The notes under the pieces: generated by a model
The model's input: the letters and a program-made list of their open reading frames with translations, nothing else
Told to the model about the DNA's origin: nothing
Databases searched by the model: none
Position numbers and translations under genes: made by a program
Shown here: piece by piece, positions 16,746-23,922 of the stretch
Layout of the letters: each line of letters starts with the position of its first letter
Numbering within the stretch: position 1 is the stretch's first letter
NCBI RefSeq assembly: GCF_001548475.1
Contig: NZ_LRUJ01000006.1
Span: 1-64,000, forward strand
DNA length: 64,000 nucleotides
Direction of reading: 5' to 3'
Source of the DNA: Bordetella hinzii LMG 13501
GTDB lineage: Bacteria; Pseudomonadota; Gammaproteobacteria; Burkholderiales; Burkholderiaceae_B

Positions 16746-17936
16746 ATGTCGAATCAATCCCGCGGCCTCTGGCTGCTGGCCGGCCTGCTGCTGGTGGCGG
16801 CCAATCTGCGCGCGCCGATCACGGCCGTGGCGCCCGTGCTGTCGCTGTTGCAGGGCGAATTCAGCCTGTCGCCGGCCCAGGCGGGGCTGTTGACCACCTT
16901 GCCCCTGCTGGCCTTTGGCGCGGTCTCGCCCTTTGCCGGCGCCATCGCCCGCGCCCACGGCCTGGAGCGCACCTTGCTGGCGGCGCTGGCCGTGATCGCG
17001 GCCGGCATCCTGCTGCGCTCGGCGGGCCCGGCGGCCGCGCTCTATGCCGGCACGCTGCTGGCCGGCGTGGGGATCGCCCTGGGCAATGTGCTGCTGCCCA
17101 GCATCATCAAGCGCGATTTTCCGGCCAAGGTGGCGCCCGTGACCTCGGCCTGCGCCCTGGCCATGGGCGGCGCGGCGGCGCTGGCCTCGGCCAGCGCCGT
17201 CCCGCTGGCCCGGCACTGGGGCTGGCCGCTGGCCCTGGGCGTGCTGCTGCTCCTGCCGTTGGCGGCCATGCTGGCCTGGCGGGCGCAGCTGGCCGGCCCC
17301 GCGATCAAGGTGCAGGCCGCCGCCGGCCCGGGCGCGCCGGTCTGGCGCAGCCCGCTGGCCTGGCAGCTCACGCTCTTCATGGGCTTGAATTCCACCCTTT
17401 ACTACGCCACGGTGGCCTGGCTGCCGACCGTCCTGGCCGATGCCGGCTTCTCGCCCTCGGCGGCCGGATCCGTGCATGGCGTGATGCAGCTGGCCAGCGC
17501 CTTGCCCGGGCTGGTGCTCGCGCCGCTGGTCGCCCGCTGCAAGGACCAGAAAGCGCTGGCGGCCGGCAGCGGGCTGCTGATGGCGCTGGCCTTGCTGGGC
17601 CTGGCCTGCTGGCCGGCGCTCGCGCCGCTGTGGGCGTTCTGCCTGGGCGCGGGCTCCGGCGCCGGGCTGATCCTGGCCTTGATGTTCATGGGCTTGCGCG
17701 CGGCCGATCCGCGCACCGCGGCCGCGCTGTCCGGCATGGCCCAGTGCCTGGGCTATCTGCTGGCCGCCAGCGGCCCTTTGCTGGCGGGCAAGGCCCATGC
17801 CTGGTCGCGGGGCTGGGACCGGCCGCTGGCCATCGGCGTGGCGCTATGCCTGGCCGTGGCCGGCTTCGGCGCGCTGGCCGGCCGCGCGCGCCTGTTGGGG
17901 CAGGCGGCGGCCCCCGCCGGCGGATCGCGAAGCTAG
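16746..17936 (+). CDS. MFS transporter of the CynX/NimT type
   Basis: 396 residues, 12 hydrophobic helices. The family signature is clear: AANLRAPITAVAPVLSLLQ in helix 1 and GVGIALGNVLLPSIIKRDFP in helix 4. CynX (cyanate) and NimT (2-nitroimidazole efflux) are the named relatives. Control is probably by the divergent AraC gene. It is the last gene before the low-GC island; the TAG stop at 17934 lies inside a 10-mer that recurs inverted near the island right edge. Confidence 0.9.
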   Translation: MSNQSRGLWLLAGLLLVAANLRAPITAVAPVLSLLQGEFSLSPAQAGLLTTLPLLAFGAVSPFAGAIARAHGLERTLLAALAVIAAGILLRSAGPAAALYAGTLLAGVGIALGNVLLPSIIKRDFPAKVAPVTSACALAMGGAAALASASAVPLARHWGWPLALGVLLLLPLAAMLAWRAQLAGPAIKVQAAAGPGAPVWRSPLAWQLTLFMGLNSTLYYATVAWLPTVLADAGFSPSAAGSVHGVMQLASALPGLVLAPLVARCKDQKALAAGSGLLMALALLGLACWPALAPLWAFCLGAGSGAGLILALMFMGLRAADPRTAAALSGMAQCLGYLLAASGPLLAGKAHAWSRGWDRPLAIGVALCLAVAGFGALAGRARLLGQAAAPAGGSRS

Positions 17937-18278
17937 GGTTCTTCCTGGGACAGTCGAAGGAATAACGTTAGCCTGTTCGATCGTGGGAGGCGCGTCGATG
18001 TGTTGCTAGCTAGGTGCTCGCCTTTTTTGGATGAGAAACCGATCAACCGTGCAGTACATCGGCCGGAGACTTGCCTGTCCTTTAACCTGTCCGCTTTCGA
18101 CCCATCTCGGACTCTCTGTGCCATGCGAACTTCGGACCGGTTTTAGGGGTACAACGGTCGTTCGGGCAGTCAACATGATGAGCGACATAGCGGGAGTGCG
18201 GACCTTGCTTACGCGACGTTGGTATCGCCAATAGCTGCAATTCGCACCGTCATCCCACTGAGTACGGTGCACCGCATG
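17937..18278. other. Left edge of the accessory island, no gene seen
   Basis: 342 bp between the MFS transporter and the zinc-module gene. GC falls abruptly just after 17936. Short frames are present on both strands, but none has a convincing ribosome site or recognisable protein. No tRNA, insertion sequence or long repeat was found. A T6 run (in GCCTTTTTTGG near 18019) has no good stem before it. Confidence 0.4.
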
Positions 18279-19529
18279 TTAATCGTCATGCTGCTCAAGC
18301 AGTCTTACCCGCTCGATGAGGCTCATCATCAGATTGTCGGCCACGTCATTCTTGACGTTATGCCTGGCATGGGGTTGCGGAGCTACAACGAGCGCTATTT
18401 CCGATACCGATAGAAATTGCGCATAGTTACTTGCTGTGGCGGCTTTGGCGCCCTGACATGCTTCCTTCCCGAGATTGGACGCCAACAGGCCGCAGTCGCC
18501 GCAAACCACGGCTCGCTCACTGCCATACCGTTTATCAGGCGCGTAGAAGGAGCGGTCCGACAAAAGAAAGATCCAGTCGCCCTTGTTGGATTTGCGCACT
18601 GTTTGTCGTTTCGTCCGGTCGCAGGACGGACACCGCCAAGATTCCTCCACCGCGCTCCAATGCTGGTTGAAGGAGAACTTCGCGAGATAGGCCACGTCTT
18701 CGGGACGGGGCCCCGCCCGCAGGCCTTTATGCTTGACGCGTCGCCATGCACTCAGATCCTGGGTTGGTGATCGCCGCTTGTTGCCCGTCAGCTCATAGAG
18801 CGCCCCGGGAACACCATACTGTCTTTGCAAGTACTCGGCTTGGCGGTAAATCGTTTCCGCCCGTTGGCCGTAGGGCAGTTCCTGATACCAATGCGTGTTG
18901 GTCGCGGCGATACCGGCGATACGTTTTACAATTTTTAGTCGTAGCGCGAACGTTTCCTCGTTAACTTGCCAGATACGCGCAGCCTCCTCCACGTCGATCT
19001 CGTGCGGAACATTGGGTTGGGGCCTCACGAAACGCCTAATCTCCTGAGGGGAAAAGGAGAACTCCTTATGGGTACCCACCGCACCCTTGGCCTTAGGGTC
19101 CGCAGCGTTGCAGTCGTCACAGATGATCGCATTGTCGTACGCTGAGATCATCTGCGACGCGCGTGTCGCAAATCGCCTCGCAAACTCGTCAGCGACGATA
19201 GTCTTCTGCAATTTACATTGACGCTCGAATTCGTCCTTGACGAGGTCTTTCATGTGATCATGGTGCTCGACTAGCCGACACATCAGATCGCCGTTCGTGT
19301 TCAATCGGACGATCTCTGACTTGGTCCGTCCGCAGGCGGGACAGACCCAATCCACGGGGGTACATGCCCACCCGAAAGTCATGTCAACGTTTTCCGCTCC
19401 GAAACGCTTGGCCAGTTCGCGCGTCAGCGGGGACATCACGCCATCCAGTGCAATTGATCCGCTTGATATCTGATCAAAAAAGCGCTTCCTTGTCCTATCA
19501 GCTGCGATGTCGAGATTCTCAAGATCCAT
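18279..19529 (-). CDS. Protein with two zinc-ribbon/HNH-like modules, candidate nuclease
   Basis: 416 residues, start ATG 19529 behind AAGGA. The sequence holds a diverged internal repeat. Module 1: W61, CPAC (63-66), GRTK, then CDDC (137-140). Module 2: W298, CPSC (300-303), DRTK, then CGDC (343-346). Each is followed by a matching tail: FSFSPQEIRRFVRPQP and FLSVSEIALVVAPQPH. The four cysteines of each module can bind one zinc in a treble-clef arrangement. Module 1 also has a histidine cluster (EHHDHM, 88-93), as expected of an HNH nuclease, while module 2 has SDRSFYAPDK at the matching place and may be inactive. I do not recognise a named family. It is divergent from the PHP/ABC ATPase gene at 19767 and may be its nuclease partner. 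Atypical base composition marks it as acquired. Confidence 0.6.
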   Translation of the reverse strand: MDLENLDIAADRTRKRFFDQISSGSIALDGVMSPLTRELAKRFGAENVDMTFGWACTPVDWVCPACGRTKSEIVRLNTNGDLMCRLVEHHDHMKDLVKDEFERQCKLQKTIVADEFARRFATRASQMISAYDNAIICDDCNAADPKAKGAVGTHKEFSFSPQEIRRFVRPQPNVPHEIDVEEAARIWQVNEETFALRLKIVKRIAGIAATNTHWYQELPYGQRAETIYRQAEYLQRQYGVPGALYELTGNKRRSPTQDLSAWRRVKHKGLRAGPRPEDVAYLAKFSFNQHWSAVEESWRCPSCDRTKRQTVRKSNKGDWIFLLSDRSFYAPDKRYGSERAVVCGDCGLLASNLGKEACQGAKAATASNYAQFLSVSEIALVVAPQPHARHNVKNDVADNLMMSLIERVRLLEQHDD

Positions 19530-19766
19530 TCGATTCCTTAGTCGAGTCAGTCCGCGGTCGTAGTCATGGAATTAACGAACTTATTTTTCCGAAACGCTTC
19601 GTGCCATCAGCGGGCATAAAGGTGATCGGGAAAATTAAGCCAGTTTGGGAAAATAGCTTATATTCTCGGCATTCGGAGTAAAGCCCCCTCGCGGCAACCG
19701 CAATGAGATCGCACCGAATTCGTGCGACTCGGCTGAGGCCGCCACAAGAACACCGCTGAGAACCGT
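19530..19766. promoter_or_regulatory. Divergent control region of the zinc-module and PHP-ATPase genes
   Basis: 237 bp, strongly AT-rich in the middle. A -10-like TATATT (19659-19664) faces the ATPase gene; the best -35 (TTAAGC, 18 bp upstream) is weak. A dyad TCGCAC / GTGCGA with a 7-bp centre lies at 19709-19727, 40 bp before the ATPase ATG, and could be an operator. A shared control region would co-regulate the two genes. Confidence 0.4.
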
Positions 19767-22751
19767 ATGACCGACGTTTACGATGTGCAAAGCAAGCGAG
19801 GTTCGATCTGGCATCGCTGGGACCCCCACATCCATACACCCGGCACCGCTTTGAACGACCAGTATGCCGGCACAGATCCATGGGAAGCGTTTCTCGGCGC
19901 CATTGAAGCCTCAAGCCCACCCATTCGCGCCCTAGGCATCACCGACTATTTTAGTATCGAGCGTTACGAACAGGTTGTGGGGGAGAAGCGCCGCGGCCGT
20001 ATGCCTGGTGTGGGTCTGATCTTCCCTAATGTCGAGCTGCGCCTGGGCATCGAAACCGCAAAGGCTTCGGCGGTCAACATCCACCTGCTCTTCTCGCCGC
20101 AGGATACCGACCATGTCGAGCGCATCAAGCGCTTCCTCCTCGAGTTCGAGTTCTCCTATCTGGGGGAGTCCTATCGTTGCCAGCGCAGCGACCTCATCCG
20201 TCTAGGCCGAGCCCACAATCCGACACTGACTGACGACGAGGCGGCGCGATCCGAAGGCGCCAACCAGTTCAAGGTGAACTTCGACCAGCTCAGACAGGCA
20301 TTGGCAAAAAACGAATGGATAAAGAAGAACGCCCTGATCGCCGTGGCCGGCGGAGAAAAGGACGGCACGTCGGGTCTGCGGGATGCAACAGCGTCATTCG
20401 CTGCGCAGAGAAAAAACGTCGAGGGCCTGGCGCATATCGTCTTCAGCGCCAATCCCAAACAGATCCGGTTCTGGCTGGGCAAGGAATCTGCTTCGGTCAG
20501 CGAGCTCGAAAGCCAGTACAACGGATGTAAGCCCTGCTTGCACGGGTCGGATGCTCATTCGCTCATCAAAGCAGGGCTGCCCGATGGTGACCGCCGCTGC
20601 TGGATCAAGGGTGACCTGACGTTCGACTCTTTACGCCAGACCTGCATCGAACCCGAGGAGCGCGTTTTCATCGGAGCAGAGCCACCCCGCGGCGCGCTGG
20701 ACAGTCACACAATCAACTCCGTGTCCGTGACAAATGCGCCCTGGATTGCAAACGGTGCCGTTGATTTGAACGCGGGATTGGTCGCGGTGATCGGGGCGAG
20801 AGGCTCCGGCAAAACCGCGTTGGCCGATCTGATTGCGGCAGGTGGCCTGGCGCTCTCCCCGCATCTGAACGAACGCTCCTTCATCCTTCGCGCCAAGCAG
20901 TACCTAGGTGACAGCTACGCCGAATTGCGATGGGCATCAGGTGAGAAGACCGGCAACGAACTCGCTCAAGCCGACATGGAGGACTTGCTGGCCACGCCGT
21001 ATGTCCAGTACCTATCGCAACAGTTCGTGGATCAACTTTGCTCGGCGGAAGGCCTGAACGACGCGCTCGTCATCGAGATTGAGCGGGTGATCTTCAATGC
21101 TCATTCAGCAACGGATCGGCAGGGGGCCGGATCTTTCAAAGAGCTGCTCGACATCCGTCTGGAGGGCTCACGCCAGAAGCGCGAGCGCCAACAAGAGGCG
21201 CTGACTAGGGCCTCCACGGATCTCACCGACGAGCGCGTCAAGAAGGACGGTCTCAAGGCGCTGGAGAAAGACAGGGACGAAAGGAAACGCGCGATCGAAA
21301 AGGACAAAATCGATCGCAAGTCGCTGGTCGCTAAGGGCAATGAGGAACGTGCGAAACGCCATGAGCAAGTGTCGCTGGCGGTCGATGCTAAACGGCTCCT
21401 TGTGGACCAGGCCAAGCGCCGGCATCAAGCACTACTGCATCTGAAGGATGACGTGAGTGACTTCCGGCTCCGACAGGCGCCGTCCCTACTGACCGATCTG
21501 AAAGACGAGCGCGAACATGCAGGCCTCAGCGTCGCAGACTGGGAGGCATTCAAACTCGACTACGTGGGCCCAGTCGACTCCCTGCTAACGGAACGAATCA
21601 AACAGGCGAACCTGTCAATCGCTTCGTTACAAGGGCCCGCGGAAACCGATCCAGCGGTTCAGGACAATCCTGACCCGTCCGTCGAACTGATTCCCGCACA
21701 TATGAATCTCGCCGATCAGACGCTTTCCTTGCTTGAGCGGGAATTGGCTCGGTTGCGTAATCTAGTCGGCGTCGACGCACAGAACGCCAAACGCTTCTCG
21801 ACGTTGTCAGACAAGATTACCAAGGCGGAGGCCGCATGGGCCAAGGTGGTCCAGCAGATCGAGCGCATTCAGGGGGCTGATGAACGGATCCGGGCACTCG
21901 TCAATGCTCGACGCACCGCGTACGCCGGCATTTTTGAGGCCATCGTGGAAGAAGAGAATGAGCTCGCGGACCTGTACGCGCCAATCAAAACGCGTATCGA
22001 TGAAGCCGAAGGGTCGTTATCGAAATTGTCGTTCTCGGTCCGTCGAATCGTCGACCTCGAGCAATGGGCTGCCAAGGGCGAGAGCCTGCTCGACTTGCGT
22101 ACCAATGGTCCCTTCAAGGGACGCGGCGAACTGCTGCGATCGGCACGCGCGGGGTTGATGGCGGCATGGGAGACGGGAAGCGCGACAGAGGCGGCCACAG
22201 CGCTTTTCGACTTTGTCAAGGCCAAGGAAGCCGCACTTAAGACGCATATGCCCGAGAACGCGGACTTCCGCGCATGGGCGCGCAGCATATCGGACTGGCT
22301 GTACAGCACCGACCACATTACGGTCGGCTATGGGCTGCAATACGACGGCGTCAATATCGAACAGTTATCGCCCGGTACCCGGGGCATTGTCCTGTTGTTG
22401 TTGTACCTCGCTATCGACGCGGAAGACGACAGGCCGCTCATTATCGACCAGCCCGAGGAAAATCTAGACCCGCAATCCATCTTTCAGGAACTGGTGCATC
22501 GATTCCGCGATGCCAAGAAACGGCGCCAGATCATTATCGTGACTCACAACGCCAACCTTGTCGTGAATACCGATGCGGATCAAGTGATCGTCGCTCAATG
22601 CGGGCCGCACAGGTCTGGTCGGTTGCCGATCATTTCCTACGAGAGTGGCAGCCTCGAAAACCCGCAAATCCGGCAGCATGTCTGTGACATCCTTGAAGGT
22701 GGCGAGCGTGCCTTCAAGGAGCGCGCCAGGCGATTGCGGGTGTCCATCTGA
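19767..22751 (+). CDS. PHP-domain ABC/SMC-type ATPase (TrlF-like), candidate defence effector
   Basis: 994 residues. N-terminal PHP phosphoesterase-type domain (~1-320): RWDPHIHTP (D19, H21, H23), ALGITDYFS and HGSDAHSL (258-265) supply the metal ligands expected of a PHP nuclease or phosphatase. An ABC/SMC ATPase follows: Walker A VIGARGSGKTALADL (~341-355), a long charged coiled coil (~450-800), signature LSPGTRGIVLL (~866), Walker B LIIDQPEENLDP (~890) and the switch histidine in IIVTHNAN (~923). NCBI calls such proteins TrlF family AAA-like ATPases. ABC ATPases fused or paired to nucleases are frequent in phage defence. It is divergent from the zinc-module gene. The ribosome site is weak (GAGAA). 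Confidence 0.85.
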   Translation: MTDVYDVQSKRGSIWHRWDPHIHTPGTALNDQYAGTDPWEAFLGAIEASSPPIRALGITDYFSIERYEQVVGEKRRGRMPGVGLIFPNVELRLGIETAKASAVNIHLLFSPQDTDHVERIKRFLLEFEFSYLGESYRCQRSDLIRLGRAHNPTLTDDEAARSEGANQFKVNFDQLRQALAKNEWIKKNALIAVAGGEKDGTSGLRDATASFAAQRKNVEGLAHIVFSANPKQIRFWLGKESASVSELESQYNGCKPCLHGSDAHSLIKAGLPDGDRRCWIKGDLTFDSLRQTCIEPEERVFIGAEPPRGALDSHTINSVSVTNAPWIANGAVDLNAGLVAVIGARGSGKTALADLIAAGGLALSPHLNERSFILRAKQYLGDSYAELRWASGEKTGNELAQADMEDLLATPYVQYLSQQFVDQLCSAEGLNDALVIEIERVIFNAHSATDRQGAGSFKELLDIRLEGSRQKRERQQEALTRASTDLTDERVKKDGLKALEKDRDERKRAIEKDKIDRKSLVAKGNEERAKRHEQVSLAVDAKRLLVDQAKRRHQALLHLKDDVSDFRLRQAPSLLTDLKDEREHAGLSVADWEAFKLDYVGPVDSLLTERIKQANLSIASLQGPAETDPAVQDNPDPSVELIPAHMNLADQTLSLLERELARLRNLVGVDAQNAKRFSTLSDKITKAEAAWAKVVQQIERIQGADERIRALVNARRTAYAGIFEAIVEEENELADLYAPIKTRIDEAEGSLSKLSFSVRRIVDLEQWAAKGESLLDLRTNGPFKGRGELLRSARAGLMAAWETGSATEAATALFDFVKAKEAALKTHMPENADFRAWARSISDWLYSTDHITVGYGLQYDGVNIEQLSPGTRGIVLLLLYLAIDAEDDRPLIIDQPEENLDPQSIFQELVHRFRDAKKRRQIIIVTHNANLVVNTDADQVIVAQCGPHRSGRLPIISYESGSLENPQIRQHVCDILEGGERAFKERARRLRVSI

Positions 22752-23166
22752 TCAGAATGACGACAGGTATGGCACCACCCGATATGCATGCCGATTTTGT
22801 CGAACTCGGCGCGACGCGAGACACATAACCAAGGCCATTTATTCAGTCGGTGCCGAGAGAAAAGGCAACAAGGCTCCACGTGCCGCCGTTGACCTTCGTA
22901 CTTTGGATCTTGTTACGTATGCCAGCGCATACCCTTTGGTGACATGGGTCCGTAGTATCCAGTGCGGACGTTCGATGGCACCGTCATGGCCTCACCACCG
23001 ACGGCTCACGAACAAATCAGCGTAGGCCGCCTGCGTTCAGCCGGACCTACACGCGGCGTGCTCAGCGTCGCTTAATTGAGCTGAATGGCCTTTCGATTGC
23101 ACGACCATATCGCTGATTGAACGGCCGGACGTGGCCGGCAAGCGACCGCTCGCCGGCCGGGATGCA
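22752..23166. other. Spacer between PHP-ATPase and recombinase genes, with a long hairpin
   Basis: 415 bp with no convincing gene. A 23-codon frame starts at 22757 but has no support. The last part holds a strong inverted repeat at 23133-23158: GGCCGGC / GCCGGCC, one mismatch, then AGCG / CGCT around 2 nt. It lies 8 bp beyond the recombinase stop and could end its transcript (without a T-run) or be a recombination structure. Confidence 0.45.
23133..23158. repeat. Near-perfect 26-bp inverted repeat next to the recombinase
   Basis: Outer arms GGCCGGC (23133-23139) and GCCGGCC (23152-23158); inner arms AGCG (23141-23144) and CGCT (23147-23150); one A/C mismatch between them. Seen directly. Function, terminator or recombinase-related, is not known. 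Confidence 0.6.
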
Positions 23167-23793
23167 TCAAACCTCGGTTTGCTCTGCCATCTCAAGCGCA
23201 TCGTCGACCTCGATGCCGAGATAGCGCACTGTGCTTTCCAGCTTCGTATGCCCGAGCAGCAGCTGCACAGCCCGAAGATTCTTCGTCCGGCGGTAGATCA
23301 GCGAGGCTTTTGTACGGCGCATAGTGTGGGTGCCATATGCGGTATCGTCGAGGCCAATCGACGCGACCCAGCGATGCACAATCCGGGCGTACTGCCGCGT
23401 CGACAGATGCGGTGACGTATGCAAGCGGCTCGGAAACAGAAAATCCGCCGCCTTTAGTCCTCGCGCCTCGATCCATGCTTCAAGGCTCTCACGGGTTTGC
23501 TCCGTTATCTCGAATTGAACCGGACGCTGGGTCTTTTGTTGCATGACGGTGGCTCTCGCGGCCACATGGCTTCCGTGACGTATGTCCTGCACCTGCAATC
23601 GCGTGAGATCGCACGCTCGAAGCTTGCTATCGATTGCGAGATTGAACATTGCGAGTTCCCGGACGTTGGACGCCATCTTCAGTCTCGTTCGGATTGCCCA
23701 AATTTCTCCTAGCTTTAGAGGTGGCTTCTGCCCGGTAAGTTTGCCCTTGTTCCATGGCACACGACGGCCAACGGTGACTTTCGCGGATTCCAT
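23167..23793 (-). CDS. Minimal tyrosine recombinase/integrase
   Basis: 208 residues, start ATG 23793 behind AAAGGAGA. It has the catalytic domain of tyrosine recombinases: R59 in DSKLRACDLTRLQ, the H-x-x-R box HTMR (H156, R159), LLGH (H182) and the tyrosine in TVRYLG (Y191). The usual N-terminal core-binding (SAM-like) domain is missing; only ~30 residues precede the catalytic fold. Short integrases of this kind occur in plasmids and islands. It lies between the two ATPase genes rather than at an island edge, with a strong hairpin at its 3-prime side. It may be a passenger or a remnant of the mobilising enzyme, but all catalytic residues are kept. Confidence 0.85.
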   Translation of the reverse strand: MESAKVTVGRRVPWNKGKLTGQKPPLKLGEIWAIRTRLKMASNVRELAMFNLAIDSKLRACDLTRLQVQDIRHGSHVAARATVMQQKTQRPVQFEITEQTRESLEAWIEARGLKAADFLFPSRLHTSPHLSTRQYARIVHRWVASIGLDDTAYGTHTMRRTKASLIYRRTKNLRAVQLLLGHTKLESTVRYLGIEVDDALEMAEQTEV

Positions 23794-23838
23794 GTCAATC
23801 TCCTTTCGCGTAAAGGGAGATTCAGTGTGCTCCTACGG

Positions 23839-23857
23839 AGGGTCGCTATCCGACCCT
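23839..23857. terminator. Hairpin between OLD nuclease and recombinase
   Basis: Perfect 7-bp stem AGGGTCG / CGACCCT with a 5-nt loop, 66 bp beyond the OLD-family stop and 46 bp before the recombinase start. It may separate the two minus-strand transcripts. There is no clear T-run. Confidence 0.35.
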
Positions 23858-23922
23858 GAGCGGCCAGTCAGCCCTTCGGCCTTCATGCCTCAAAGGGGTC
23901 ACTCCGCACCCGACTGCAACTG

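Noticed and set aside
22757-22828. 23-codon frame after the PHP-ATPase gene
   Set aside because: No ribosome site and no similarity recognised.
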